Positions 44,983 to 54,949 of a stretch of DNA of 64,000 nt are shown in pieces. The DNA lies in NCBI GenBank assembly GCA_016182805.1, contig JACPFV010000023.1:1422-65421 (forward strand), read 5' to 3'. The DNA comes from Gammaproteobacteria bacterium. Its GTDB lineage: Bacteria; Pseudomonadota; Gammaproteobacteria; Nevskiales; Nevskiaceae. How positions within the stretch are numbered: position 1 is the stretch's first letter; every line of letters begins with the position of its first letter. The notes under the pieces were generated by a model. That model saw only the letters and a program-made list of their open reading frames with translations. It was not told the DNA's origin and made no database searches. The translations under genes were made by a program, and so were the position numbers.

Positions 44983-46078
44983 ATGGAAATCAACCCGATC
45001 AAGAGCGAGATCACAGCCCTGCAGGCGCGTTTCGACGCGCTGCGGGGCTATCTTTGACTACGCCGGCAAGCGCGACCGCCTGGCCGAAGTAGCCGCGGAA
45101 CTGGAAAGCCCCGAGGTCTGGAACAAGCCCGAGCGCGCGCAGAACCTGGGCAAGGAGCGCGCGCGCCTGGAGGAAGTGATCCAGCCGCTGGAAAAGGCCG
45201 AATCCGGCCTCAAGGACGCCGCCGAGCTGCTGGAACTGGCGGCGGCCGAGAACGACGCCGGCACCGTCGCCGAGATCGCGCACGACGTGCAGGCGCTGGC
45301 CAAGCTCGCCGCCGGCATGGAATTCAAGCGCATGTTCAGCGGCGAGATGGACGCGAACAGCGCCTATCTCGACATCCAGTCCGGTACCGGCGGCACCGAG
45401 GCGCAGGACTGGGCCGAGATGCTGCTGCGCATGTACCTGCGCTTCTGCGCCGACAAGGGCTGGAAGACCGAGATCATGGAATGCTCGGCCGGCGAAGTCG
45501 CCGGCATCAAGAGCGCCTCGGTCTACGTGCAGGGGCCGTACGCGTACGGCTGGCTGCGCACCGAGATCGGCGTGCACCGGCTGGTGCGCAAGTCGCCGTT
45601 CGACTCCAATGCGCGGCGCCACACCTCGTTCGCCGCGGTGTTCCTGTCGCCGGAAGTGGACGACGACATCAAGATCGACATCAACCCCGCCGACCTCAAG
45701 GTCGACACCTACCGCTCCAGCGGCGCCGGCGGCCAGCACGTCAACAAGACCGAGTCGGCGATCCGCATCACGCACGCGCCTTCGGGCATCGTGGTGGCCT
45801 GCCAGACCGAGCGCTCGCAGCATGCCAACCGCGACCGCGCGATGAAGATGCTCAAGGCCAAGCTGTACGAGCGCGAGATGGAAAAGCGCGACGCCGAGAA
45901 GCAGAAGCTGGAGGCGTCCAAGACCGACATCGAGTGGGGCTACCAGATCCGCTCGTACGTACTCGATCAGTCGCGTATCAAGGATCTGCGCACCGGCGTG
46001 GAAGTCGCCGATACGCAGCGGGTGCTGGACGGCGACCTGGACCGCTTCATCGAAGCGAGCCTCAAGCAGGGACTTTGA
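44983..46078 (+). CDS. prfB: Peptide chain release factor 2 with programmed +1 frameshift
   Basis: [24 protein letters not shown] then in-frame TGA at 45055-45057 in TATCTTTGAC; +1 frame continues [17 protein letters not shown] ... with [18 protein letters not shown]. Confidence 0.96.
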
Positions 46079-46079
46079 A

Positions 46080-47579
46080 ATGAACGAGCCGCAGAAGCCG
46101 CAAGACGAGAATTTCCTCATCGCCCAGCGCCGCGAAAAGCTGGACAAGCTGCGCGCAGCCGGCAACGCCTATCCCAACGACTTCCGCCGCAACGCCTGCG
46201 CCGCCGACCTCCATGGCATGTACGGCGCGCGCTCGGCCGAGTCGCTGGACGCCGAGACGTCCACGTTCGCGATCGCCGGCCGCATGATGGCCAAGCGCGT
46301 CATGGGCAAGGCCAGCTTCGCGCAGTTGCAGGACCTGTCCGGCCGCATCCAGGCCTTCGTGCAGCAGGACGCGGTCGGCGCCGAGGTCTATACCGACTTC
46401 AAGACCTGGGACGTGGGCGACATCGTCGGCGTCGAAGGCCGCGTGATGAAGACCAAGACCGGCGAGCTGTCGCTGCGCGCGACCAAGGTCCGCCTGCTGG
46501 TCAAGTCGCTGCGGCCGCTGCCGGAGAAGTGGGCCGGCCTGACCGACACCGAAGTGCGCTACCGCCAGCGCTACCTCGACCTGATCGTGAATCCGGACGT
46601 GCGCAAGGCGTTCGAGCGGCGCGCCCAGATCACGCGCTTCGTGCGCGACTTCTTCGACACCCTGGGCTTCATCGAGGTGGAGACGCCGATGATGCAGCCG
46701 CTGGCCGGCGGCGCGGCGGCCAAGCCCTTCGTCACGCACCACAACGCGCTGGACCGCGACCTGTACCTGCGCGTGGCGCCGGAGCTGTACCTCAAGCGCC
46801 TGGTGGTCGGCGGCTTCGAGAAGGTCTACGAGCTGAACCGCAATTTCCGCAACGAGGGACTGTCCACCCGGCACAACCCCGAGTTCACGATGCTGGAGTT
46901 CTACCAGGCGTACGCGGACTTCGAAGACTTCATGGACCTGATCGAGACGCTGGTGCGCGATCTCACGGAGACCGTGACCGGCGGCACCGTCGTGCGCTAC
47001 CAGGACCGTGAGTACGATTTCGGCAAGCCGTTCGCACGCCTGACGCTGGTGGAGGCGGTGCAACGCTACAACCCGCAGATCGACGCCAACCGGCTCTACG
47101 ACCGCGCCTATCTCGCCGAGTACGCGCGCAAGGTCGGCGGCGACGTGAAGCCCGACTACGGCGTCGGCAAGCTGCAACTGGAGATCTTCGAGAAGACCGC
47201 CGAGTCGAGCCTGCACGACCCGACCTTCGTCACCGAGTATCCGACCGAGGTGTCGCCCCTGGCGCGCCGCAACGACGAGAATCCGGAAGTGACGGACCGT
47301 TTCGAGTTCTTTCTCGGCGGCCGCGAGATCGCCAACGGTTTCTCCGAGCTGAACGATGCCGACGACCAGGCCGCGCGCTTCCGCGCCCAGGCCGACAGGA
47401 AGGCGGCCGGCGACGACGAGGCGATGGTCTACGACGCCGACTACATCCGCGCGCTGGAGTACGGCCTGCCGCCGACCGCCGGCGCCGGCATCGGCATGGA
47501 CCGGCTGGTGATGTTTCTCACCGACAGTGCTTCGATCCGGGACGTGTTGCTCTTTCCGCAGATGCGGCCCGAAGCCTAA
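46080..47579 (+). CDS. lysS: Lysyl-tRNA synthetase (class II)
   Basis: [19 protein letters not shown] ... [34 protein letters not shown] ... [29 protein letters not shown]. Confidence 0.98.
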   Translation: MNEPQKPQDENFLIAQRREKLDKLRAAGNAYPNDFRRNACAADLHGMYGARSAESLDAETSTFAIAGRMMAKRVMGKASFAQLQDLSGRIQAFVQQDAVGAEVYTDFKTWDVGDIVGVEGRVMKTKTGELSLRATKVRLLVKSLRPLPEKWAGLTDTEVRYRQRYLDLIVNPDVRKAFERRAQITRFVRDFFDTLGFIEVETPMMQPLAGGAAAKPFVTHHNALDRDLYLRVAPELYLKRLVVGGFEKVYELNRNFRNEGLSTRHNPEFTMLEFYQAYADFEDFMDLIETLVRDLTETVTGGTVVRYQDREYDFGKPFARLTLVEAVQRYNPQIDANRLYDRAYLAEYARKVGGDVKPDYGVGKLQLEIFEKTAESSLHDPTFVTEYPTEVSPLARRNDENPEVTDRFEFFLGGREIANGFSELNDADDQAARFRAQADRKAAGDDEAMVYDADYIRALEYGLPPTAGAGIGMDRLVMFLTDSASIRDVLLFPQMRPEA

Positions 47580-47583
47580 ACGC

Positions 47584-48534
47584 TTACTCCGTCAGGAACG
47601 CATGAGCCCCCGCGGTGCTGCCGACGCGCAGTCCGCGCGAGGCGGCGCGTGTGCGCTGCAATACGGCCAGCAGCTCGCGGGCGCCGTCCGGCAAGATCGC
47701 GGCGTCCACCACCTCGCCGACGTTCTGGCCGTCGGCCTCGGCGTCGTATACGGGCATGCCCGGCTCGATTTCGTCGGCTCCGGCGCGCAGGCGGAACAGG
47801 CGGCGCTTGATTTCGCCCAGGTAGTGCACGCGCGCCACGACCTCCTGTCCGGTGTAGCAGCCCTTGTTGAAGCTGATGCCGCCGAGCTGGTCCAGATTGG
47901 CCATCTGCGGCACGAAATGGTCTTGCGTCTCGACGTAGACGGTCGGGACGCCGGCGCGGATGTCGAGCAGCTTCCAGGCGTTGGTTCCGGCCGGCGCGGC
48001 CTGCGCGGCGAGACGCGACCACAGCGCCGCCACGTCGGAAGCGGGGTGCAGCACCGTCCAGCGCGGGACGTGGCCATGCCGGCGCAGGACCGCGGTTTCG
48101 CCGGCCTGCGCGCAGGCCATCGGCGCCTCCGGCGCCGGCAGCCCGGCCGCGGCCAGCGCGCCGGCGGCGGCGGGGCCGGCCAGGCCCAGGACGGCGCAGC
48201 GGCCGCTCAGGTCCTCCAGCGTCACCTGCGCGCGCAGCACGTACATCCGCAGGCGCCGCAGCGTCGCGTCGAGGATGCAGCGCTCCACCAGCAGGTGGAC
48301 GCCGTCGGGCCGGCGCAGCAGGTGCAGCACGGCGAGCATGCGGCCCTTGGGGCTGTTCAGGCTGGCGAGCTGGCCGGTGTCCGGCGTCAGCCCGCGCAGG
48401 TCGTTGCTCAGCTGTCCCTGCAGGAACGTGTCGGCGTCGCGCCCACCGACGCGGATCACGCCCAGGTGGAGCTGCGGGACGACGACCGTGCCGCCGAGCG
48501 CGGCTTCGGCTTCGGCGCCGCGCGATTTTGTCAC
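47584..48534 (-). CDS. ygfZ: YgfZ/GcvT-domain folate-binding protein
   Basis: VIRVGGRDADTFLQGQLSNDLRGL; signature KGCYTGQEVVARVHYLGEIKRRLF. GTG start at 48534 proposed; track ORF is longer. Confidence 0.9.
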   Translation of the reverse strand: MTKSRGAEAEAALGGTVVVPQLHLGVIRVGGRDADTFLQGQLSNDLRGLTPDTGQLASLNSPKGRMLAVLHLLRRPDGVHLLVERCILDATLRRLRMYVLRAQVTLEDLSGRCAVLGLAGPAAAGALAAAGLPAPEAPMACAQAGETAVLRRHGHVPRWTVLHPASDVAALWSRLAAQAAPAGTNAWKLLDIRAGVPTVYVETQDHFVPQMANLDQLGGISFNKGCYTGQEVVARVHYLGEIKRRLFRLRAGADEIEPGMPVYDAEADGQNVGEVVDAAILPDGARELLAVLQRTRAASRGLRVGSTAGAHAFLTE

Positions 48535-48564
48535 ACTATAAAAGTTTTCCAGCCACCGAGCCCC

Positions 48565-48768
48565 GTGTCGTCCTCTGCCCGCGATCCGTTGGTCCGCATC
48601 TACCGGCCGAAGCCGGTCGAGGCGGCGATCCGTCTGGACGAGTTGTTGAGGCAGGAGTCGCAGGCAGAGCGTTCGGCACCCGTGACCGAGATCGGCGGGC
48701 GCAAGGACGGGCCGGAGCCGACGCGCTACGGTGACTGGGAAAAGAACGGCCGCTGCATCGATTTTTAA
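48565..48768 (+). CDS. DUF1674/SDHAF4-like succinate dehydrogenase assembly factor candidate
   Basis: C-terminal EIGGRKDGPEPTRYGDWEKNGRCIDF matches the DUF1674 signature; GTG start at 48565; immediately upstream of sdhC. Confidence 0.78.
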   Translation: MSSSARDPLVRIYRPKPVEAAIRLDELLRQESQAERSAPVTEIGGRKDGPEPTRYGDWEKNGRCIDF

Positions 48769-48824
48769 GCGTCGCGGCAGGCCGCCCGCAGTTCGATATT
48801 TGGGACCCAACCAGGGGAGTTGGA

Positions 48825-49226
48825 ATGAGCACGCCAAGCTCCGCGCCGAACCGGCCGCTTTCGCCTTTCATGCTGGGGCAGTATTACCGCTTCCAGCTCA
48901 CCTCCGTACTGTCCTTCCTGCACCGCTTGACCGGCGTCGGCCTGTCGCTCGGCGCGGCGCTGCTGGCGCTGTGGCTGATCGCGCTGGCCGGCGGTCCGTG
49001 GATGTACGCCGCCGTCGCCCGGCATCTCACCGCCTGGTACGGCCAGGTTCTGCTGTTCGGCTTCACCTGGGCGCTGATGTATCACCTGGGCAACGGCATC
49101 CGCCATCTGGTGTGGGACTTCGGCTACGCCTTTTCGATGAAGGCGGTATATGCCGGCGGCTACATCGTCGCCGCCGCCTCGCTGCTGCTGACCGCGGCGG
49201 TGTGGGCGCTGGCCTACGCAATCTAG
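48825..49226 (+). CDS. sdhC: Succinate dehydrogenase cytochrome b556 subunit
   Basis: NRPLSPFMLGQYYRFQLTSVLSFLHRLTGVGLSLG ... YHLGNGIRHLVWDFGY. Confidence 0.95.
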   Translation: MSTPSSAPNRPLSPFMLGQYYRFQLTSVLSFLHRLTGVGLSLGAALLALWLIALAGGPWMYAAVARHLTAWYGQVLLFGFTWALMYHLGNGIRHLVWDFGYAFSMKAVYAGGYIVAAASLLLTAAVWALAYAI

Positions 49227-49236
49227 GGAGACCGAC

Positions 49237-49614
49237 ATGAGCCTGCGTTCCCCCCTCGGCCGCGCGCGCGGCCTGGGTTCCGCCAAGCAGGGTGTGCATC
49301 ACTTCTGGGTGCAGCGCGTTTCGTCCGCCGCCCTGGTCCCGCTGTCGCTGTGGTTCGTGTTCTCGGTCGCCCGGCTGCACGGGGCCGACTACGCCGCGGT
49401 CAAGCACTGGGTGTCGGCGCCCTCGGTGGCGGTCGCCCTGGTGCTGTTCCTGGCCACGCTGTTCTACCACTCGATGCTGGGCGTGCAGGTGGTCATCGAA
49501 GACTACGTGGGGCACGAGGGCGCGCGGCTGGCGAGCCTGGTGCTGTCCAAGTTCGTTCACGCGATCCTGGCCGCGGCGAGCATCTTCGCCGTCCTCAAGG
49601 TCGCCCTGGGATAA
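49237..49614 (+). CDS. sdhD: Succinate dehydrogenase hydrophobic membrane anchor
   Basis: [38 protein letters not shown] ... [18 protein letters not shown]. Confidence 0.95.
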   Translation: MSLRSPLGRARGLGSAKQGVHHFWVQRVSSAALVPLSLWFVFSVARLHGADYAAVKHWVSAPSVAVALVLFLATLFYHSMLGVQVVIEDYVGHEGARLASLVLSKFVHAILAAASIFAVLKVALG

Positions 49615-49619
49615 CAACA

Positions 49620-51413
49620 ATGTCCGCTTACGAGATCGTCCATCATGAATACGACGCGGTCGTCGTCGGAGCCGGTGGCGCGGGCCTGCGCGCCACGCTG
49701 GGCCTGGCCGAGACCGGCCTGAAGACCGCCAACATCACCAAGGTGTTCCCCACGCGCTCGCACACGGTGGCGGCGCAGGGCGGCATCTCGGCGGCGTTGG
49801 CCAACATGGGCCGCGACGACTGGCGCTGGCACTTCTACGACACCGTCAAGGGCTCCGACTGGCTCGGCGACCAGGACGCGATCCAGTACATGACGCGCGA
49901 GGCGATCCCCGCGATCATCGAGCTGGAGCACTACGGCGTGCCGTTCTCGCGCACGCCGGAAGGCAAGATCTACCAGCGTCCGTTCGGCGGCATGACCACC
50001 GAGTTCGGCAAGGGCCCGCCGGCCCAGCGCACTTGCGCCGCCGCCGACCGCACCGGCCACGCGATGCTGCACACGCTGTATCAGCAGTCGCTCAAGTGCA
50101 AGGCGCAGTTCTTCATCGAGTACTTCGCGCTCGACCTGCTGATGGACGAGGACGGCTCTTGCAAGGGCGTGCTGGCCTGGGACCTGGCGACCGGCCAGCT
50201 TCATCGGTTTCGCGCGCACATGGTGATCCTGGCGACCGGCGGCTACGGCCGCGCATTCTTCTCGGCCACCTCCGCGCACACCTGCACCGGCGACGGCAAC
50301 GCCATGGTGCTGCGCGCCGGCCTGCCGCTGCAGGACCTCGAATTCGTGCAGTTCCACCCGACCGGCATCTACGGCTCCGGCTGCCTCATCACCGAAGGCG
50401 CGCGCGGCGAGGGCGGCTACCTGACCAACGCCAAGGGCGAGCGATTCATGGAGCGTTACGCGCCGTCGGTGAAGGATTTGGCGCCGCGCGACATGGTCAG
50501 CCGCGCGATGTCCACGGAAATCCGCGAGGGCCGCGGCGTCGGGTCGGAGAAGGACCACATCCACCTGCACCTGGAGCACCTGGGCCCGGACGTGCTGCAC
50601 AAGCGCCTGCCCGGCATCACCGAAAGCGCCAAGATCTTCGCCGGCGTGGACGCGACCAAGGAGCCGATCCCGGTCGTGCCGACCGTGCACTACAACATGG
50701 GCGGCATCCCGACGCTCTACACCGGCGAGGCGGTCACGCTCAAGAACGGCAACCCCGACGCGGTCGTGCCCGGCCTGATGGCGGTAGGCGAGGCGGCCTG
50801 CGTGTCGGTGCACGGCGCCAACCGCCTGGGCTCCAACTCGCTGCTCGACCTGGTCGTGTTCGGCCGCGCCGCGGCGCTGCGCACGGCCGAGCTGATCAAG
50901 CCGGCGACGCCGCACAAGAAGATCCCCGGCGCGTCCGAGGAGCAGTCGCTCGCGCGCCTGGACAGGTTGCGCAACGCCAAGGGCAAGGCTCCGACCGCGA
51001 CCATCCGCCTGGCGATGCAGAAGACCATGCAGAAGCACTGCGCGGTGTTCCGCGACGGCCCGCTGATGCAGGAAGGCATCCAGGAGCTGAAGGGCGTGAT
51101 CGACGAGTTCACCAACGACCTCGGCGTGACCGACCGCTCGCTGGTCTGGAACAGCGACCTGGTCGAATCGCTGGAATTGGACAACCTGCTGGGCCAGGCG
51201 CTCATCACGATCGTCTGCGCCGAGAACCGCAAGGAGTCGCGCGGCGCGCACGCGCGCGACGACATCAAGGATCGCGACGACAGGAACTGGCTCAAGCACA
51301 CCATCGCGTGGCGCACGGGCGCCAAGGACGTGAAGATCGATTTCCGTCCCGTGCACATGAACCCGCTCGACGCCGAGGTGGATCACATTCCGCCCGTCGC
51401 CCGCAAGTACTAA
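49620..51413 (+). CDS. sdhA: Succinate dehydrogenase flavoprotein subunit
   Basis: [54 protein letters not shown] ... [21 protein letters not shown]. Confidence 0.98.
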   Translation: MSAYEIVHHEYDAVVVGAGGAGLRATLGLAETGLKTANITKVFPTRSHTVAAQGGISAALANMGRDDWRWHFYDTVKGSDWLGDQDAIQYMTREAIPAIIELEHYGVPFSRTPEGKIYQRPFGGMTTEFGKGPPAQRTCAAADRTGHAMLHTLYQQSLKCKAQFFIEYFALDLLMDEDGSCKGVLAWDLATGQLHRFRAHMVILATGGYGRAFFSATSAHTCTGDGNAMVLRAGLPLQDLEFVQFHPTGIYGSGCLITEGARGEGGYLTNAKGERFMERYAPSVKDLAPRDMVSRAMSTEIREGRGVGSEKDHIHLHLEHLGPDVLHKRLPGITESAKIFAGVDATKEPIPVVPTVHYNMGGIPTLYTGEAVTLKNGNPDAVVPGLMAVGEAACVSVHGANRLGSNSLLDLVVFGRAAALRTAELIKPATPHKKIPGASEEQSLARLDRLRNAKGKAPTATIRLAMQKTMQKHCAVFRDGPLMQEGIQELKGVIDEFTNDLGVTDRSLVWNSDLVESLELDNLLGQALITIVCAENRKESRGAHARDDIKDRDDRNWLKHTIAWRTGAKDVKIDFRPVHMNPLDAEVDHIPPVARKY

Positions 51414-51425
51414 GGACGAACCGAC

Positions 51426-52211
51426 ATGGCTCAGTTCACCCTGCCGAAGAATTCGCAGATCGACAAGTCCGCGGGCAAGCATCACCCGGCGCCGGCGGGC
51501 GCCAAGAACGTCCGCACCTTCAAGATCTACCGCTACGACCCGGACTCCGGCGCCAACCCGCGCGTGGACACCTACGAGGTGGACATGGACGCTTGCGGCC
51601 CGATGGTCCTGGACGCGCTGATCAAGATCAAGAACGAGATCGACGCGACGCTCACCTTCCGCCGGTCCTGCCGCGAGGGCATCTGCGGCTCCTGCGCGAT
51701 GAACATCGACGGCACCAACACGCTGGCCTGCACCAAGGCCTGCACCGACGTTTCCGACGAGGTCAAGATCTACCCGCTGCCGCACATGCCGGTGGTCAAG
51801 GACCTGGTGCCGGACCTGACGCACTTCTACGCGCAGCTCGCCTCGGTGGAGCCCTGGCTCAAGACCGATTCGCCCGCGCCGACGCGCGAGCGCCTGCAAT
51901 CCGAGGAGGACCGCGCCAAGCTCGACGGCCTCTACGAGTGCATCCTGTGCGCCTGCTGCACCACCAGCTGCCCCAGCTACTGGTGGAACGGCGACCGCTA
52001 CCTGGGTCCGGCCACGCTGCTGCAAGCGTACCGCTGGATCGCGGACTCGCGCGACGAGGCCACCGGCGAGCGCCTGGACGCGCTGGAAGACCCGTTCAAG
52101 CTGTACCGCTGCCACACCATCATGAACTGCGCCCGGACCTGCCCCAAGGGGCTTAACCCGGCCAAGGCGATTGCCGAAATAAAGAAAATGCTGGTCGAAC
52201 GCACAACCTGA
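51426..52211 (+). CDS. sdhB: Succinate dehydrogenase iron-sulfur subunit
   Basis: [29 protein letters not shown] ... [20 protein letters not shown] ... [23 protein letters not shown]. Confidence 0.98.
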   Translation: MAQFTLPKNSQIDKSAGKHHPAPAGAKNVRTFKIYRYDPDSGANPRVDTYEVDMDACGPMVLDALIKIKNEIDATLTFRRSCREGICGSCAMNIDGTNTLACTKACTDVSDEVKIYPLPHMPVVKDLVPDLTHFYAQLASVEPWLKTDSPAPTRERLQSEEDRAKLDGLYECILCACCTTSCPSYWWNGDRYLGPATLLQAYRWIADSRDEATGERLDALEDPFKLYRCHTIMNCARTCPKGLNPAKAIAEIKKMLVERTT

Positions 52212-52223
52212 GAATCGTCGCCG

Positions 52224-52895
52224 GTGGAGCTGGGTCTACGCATCGGCGACACGCTGCAACTGCAAACGCTGCAGGAGGATCATCCTGCGCGCTACCACGT
52301 CACGCTGATCGGTGGCGCCGAGCGGCGCAGCCTGCTGGTCACGGCGCCGCAGGCCGACGGCAAGATCATCCTGGTGCGCGAGGGCCAGGTGTTCGTGGTG
52401 CGCGCCTTCCTGGGCGACCGCGCGCTCGGCTTCCGCTGCACCGTGCTCAAGCGCGTCGCCGTCCCGTACCCGTACCTGCACCTGAGCTACCCCTATGTGC
52501 TGGAGCAGGTCCGCGTGCGGCGCTCGGCGCGGGTGCTGGTGCAGTTGCCGGGCGAGATGATCTCGCCGGGCCCGCTGGCGGGCGTCGCCAAGGGCACCGT
52601 GATCGACCTCAGCGTCACCGGCGCCATGTTCGAGTGCTCCGCCAGCCCTGGCGACGTCGGCGCCCGTCTGCGGCTGAATTGCAACCTGCCGATCGCCGGC
52701 ATGGCGGTCCACCTGCTGGAGACCGACGTCGTGATCCGCAACATCGAGACCGAAAACGCGCCCGAAGGCACGGCGCATTACGGCGTGCACTTCATGGACG
52801 TGAACCCGGCGGCCGCCCTGGCGTTGCGCGCTTTCGTCTACGAGCGCCTGGCCGGCATGGGCCGCGAGGGCCCGTCCGAGGGCGCGGCGCCGTGA
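52224..52895 (+). CDS. PilZ-domain (YcgR-like) c-di-GMP effector candidate
   Basis: Two-domain layout; RVRRSARVLVQLPGEMI and VIDLSVTGAMFE match the PilZ RxxxR and (D/N)xSxxG motifs. Confidence 0.82.
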   Translation: MELGLRIGDTLQLQTLQEDHPARYHVTLIGGAERRSLLVTAPQADGKIILVREGQVFVVRAFLGDRALGFRCTVLKRVAVPYPYLHLSYPYVLEQVRVRRSARVLVQLPGEMISPGPLAGVAKGTVIDLSVTGAMFECSASPGDVGARLRLNCNLPIAGMAVHLLETDVVIRNIETENAPEGTAHYGVHFMDVNPAAALALRAFVYERLAGMGREGPSEGAAP

Positions 52896-53140
52896 GCGCG
52901 GGCACCACGGGCGAGGCGGGACGCCTGCGCTGGCTCCTGCGCCGCGGCATGAAAGAGCTGGACGTCATCCTCGAGCGCTACTACCAGCGCAATTACGCGG
53001 CCGCGTCCGCGGCGGAGCGCGAAGCCTTCGTGGCGCTGCTCCAGCAGGAAGACCCCGCGATCTGGGCCTGGACCATGGGCTACGAAGTCGCGCCCGCGCC
53101 ATTCGCCGATGTCATCCAGCAGCTTCGCCGCTACGCTTGA
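52892..53140 (+). CDS. sdhE: FAD assembly factor SdhE
   Basis: RLRWLLRRGMKELDVILERYYQRNYAAASAAEREAFVALLQQEDPAIWAWTMGYE; RGMKELD signature; GTG start overlaps the PilZ stop. Confidence 0.92.
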   Translation: MSAGTTGEAGRLRWLLRRGMKELDVILERYYQRNYAAASAAEREAFVALLQQEDPAIWAWTMGYEVAPAPFADVIQQLRRYA

Positions 53141-53561
53141 GCTGGCGCCGAAGGCTTCGGTGCGCGCCCTGATCGTCCTGTTCTGGGTGCACGTGGCCGT
53201 GGTGGCGCTGGCCCTGTTCGCGATGCAGCCGGGCGCCGCGATGGCCGGGCTGGTGCTGGCGGTCGGCGCTTCCTGGCTCGCGCTGCGGCGCCACCCGGCG
53301 CTCGGCTTCGGGCCGCGCGCGCTGGTGCGGCTGATCTGGCACGCGCAGGGCGGGTGGACGTTGCACGACGCCGCCGGCCGGCGCTTCGACGCCGACCTGC
53401 TGGGCCACAGCCACCGCCACCGGCGCCTGATCGTGCTCGATTTCCGCCTGCGCGACGGCACGCGCCGCACGCGCTTGCTGCTCGGCGACGAGCTGGACGC
53501 CGAGATGCTGCGGCGCCTGCGCGCGCGGCTCACCGTACCCGCGGGACAGCCGCTAGGATGA
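53109..53561 (+). CDS. YgfX/CptA-like small membrane protein
   Basis: Overlaps the sdhE end; LIVLFWVHVAVVALALFAM TM segment and GWTLHDAAGRRFDADLLGHSHRHRRLIVLDFRL; same synteny as sdhE-ygfX. Confidence 0.65.
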   Translation: MSSSSFAATLELAPKASVRALIVLFWVHVAVVALALFAMQPGAAMAGLVLAVGASWLALRRHPALGFGPRALVRLIWHAQGGWTLHDAAGRRFDADLLGHSHRHRRLIVLDFRLRDGTRRTRLLLGDELDAEMLRRLRARLTVPAGQPLG

Positions 53562-53623
53562 CGCGAATGGCGGCGGGGGAGCGATCCTCATGAAGCAACG
53601 AATGCCGCGGGGCAGGGGGGAGC

Positions 53624-54073
53624 ATGAATGCACTGGTCGTTGACGACGACGACTTCGTCCGCGGCATCGTGGTCGGGCAGCTCCGCGCGCTGGGCGCCGG
53701 CCCGGTCGAGGAGGCCGCCGACGCCCCGACCGCGCAAAGCCTGCTGCGGCGCGGCACCGCCTTCGACCTGATCGTCTCCGACCTCAAGCTGCCCGGCGTC
53801 GAGTTCCTGCGCGGCCTGGCCGAGGCGCAGCCCGGCGCCGCGGTGATCCTGATGAGCCGCATGGACGAGGGCGTGCTGCGCTCGGTGGCGGTGATGGCGC
53901 GCGAGCGCGGCCTGCGCGTGCTCGGCGCGCTGCGCAAGCCGGTGCGGCTGGAAGCCCTGCGCGAGCTGCTGGTGCGGCGCGAGACCCTGGCGGACGCGCG
54001 CGCCGGCGGGACGCCCGCAGCGGTCGGGCGCGCCGAGCTGGAGCGCGCGCTGGAACGGCGCGCGAGGGCCTGA
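53624..54073 (+). CDS. Response-regulator receiver domain (remnant of a receiver-EAL protein)
   Basis: MNALVVDDDDFVRGIVVGQLRALGAG ... FDLIVSDLKLPGVEFLRGL ... ALRKPVRLEALRELL; ends GRAELERALERRARA*. Confidence 0.8.
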   Translation: MNALVVDDDDFVRGIVVGQLRALGAGPVEEAADAPTAQSLLRRGTAFDLIVSDLKLPGVEFLRGLAEAQPGAAVILMSRMDEGVLRSVAVMARERGLRVLGALRKPVRLEALRELLVRRETLADARAGGTPAAVGRAELERALERRARA

Positions 54074-54240
54074 GTGGCCGCTGGACCCAGTACCTGCTGG
54101 GCACGGCGCTGCGTGCCGCCGCCGGCATGCAGCAGGCCGGCCTGCACGCGCCGGTGGCGGTGGCGCTGCACGACGGCGCGTTCGCGGACCTCGACCTGCC
54201 CGACCTGGTGGAGCGCATGCTCAAGGCCGCCGGCGCCCAG
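54058..54240 (+). pseudogene. EAL-domain fragment, out of frame with the receiver ORF and truncated
   Basis: Frame +1 reads AREGLSGRWTQYLLGTALRAAAGMQQAGLHAPVAVALHDGAFADLDLPDLVERMLKAAGAQ, like the middle of an EAL domain. Confidence 0.6.
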
Positions 54241-54837
54241 CACGTTGATGAGGAAGATGAAGAACAGCTCGTAGCCGAACTGCTTGCCGCCGAGGCCGCC
54301 GAGCGTGCCGCCGACGAGGTAGGTCGCGAAGATGACCGCGGTGGTGACGAGCGCCTGGCGGAACAGCAGGCCGCCGAACACGTAGCAGTGGATGCAGATG
54401 AAGATCAGTCCCTCGTAGCGCCGGTCGATGTTGAAGTGGTGGGCGACGATCTCGATGCCGGTGACGCCGGCGCCAAACACGAAGTAGGTGAACACCGTGA
54501 TCGTCCGCATGTGGCGGCGCAGCGCCGTGTAGCTCGCGGCCAGCGCGGCCGCCATGGCGCCGATGACGAGGGCGCGGATGCCCAGGCCCCACAGCGTGGC
54601 CGGCCCGCTTTCGGCGAGCAGGCGCACCAGCAGGAAGGTGACGTAGAGGCCGATCGCCAGCATCAGGCCGATGCGCAGGCGCGGCAGGCTGCGCCGCGCG
54701 TAATCGGCGCGGAACTCCGCCTCCAGCTCCGGCACGAAGCGCAGGTTGTCGATGCCCTGGCCGAGCTGGAAGGCGTACAGCGGCTTTTCGATGCGCGCTT
54801 CGGCGCCCGCGATCGCGGCGCGAGTCGTGTCGGACAT
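54240..54837 (-). pseudogene. N-terminal membrane-sensor fragment (MASE-like), output domain missing
   Basis: MSDTTRAAIAGAEARIEKPLYAFQLGQGIDNLRFVPELEAEFRADYARRSLPRLRIGLMLAIGLYVTFLLVRLL ... FGYELFFIFLINVLGA; downstream in-frame sequence is antisense to the EAL/receiver gene, not coding-like. Confidence 0.65.
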
Positions 54838-54949
54838 GGCAGCTCCCCCCTTCGGCGGCATGTCGTTCTGTTGTCGCCGCCCAGTCTGACAAGCGCGGGC
54901 GGAAAAGCAAACCGCGCCGGCTGTCGGGGTTTGCCCGACGCCGCCGCGG

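Noticed and set aside
44983-45060. prfB as a pseudogene because of the early TGA
   Set aside because: TATCTTTGAC is the conserved autoregulatory +1 frameshift site; the downstream frame is intact.
49557-52115. 852-aa minus-strand ORF opposite sdhA/sdhB
   Set aside because: Antisense to clearly coding sdhA and sdhB; composition is shadow-frame-like with no domain motifs.
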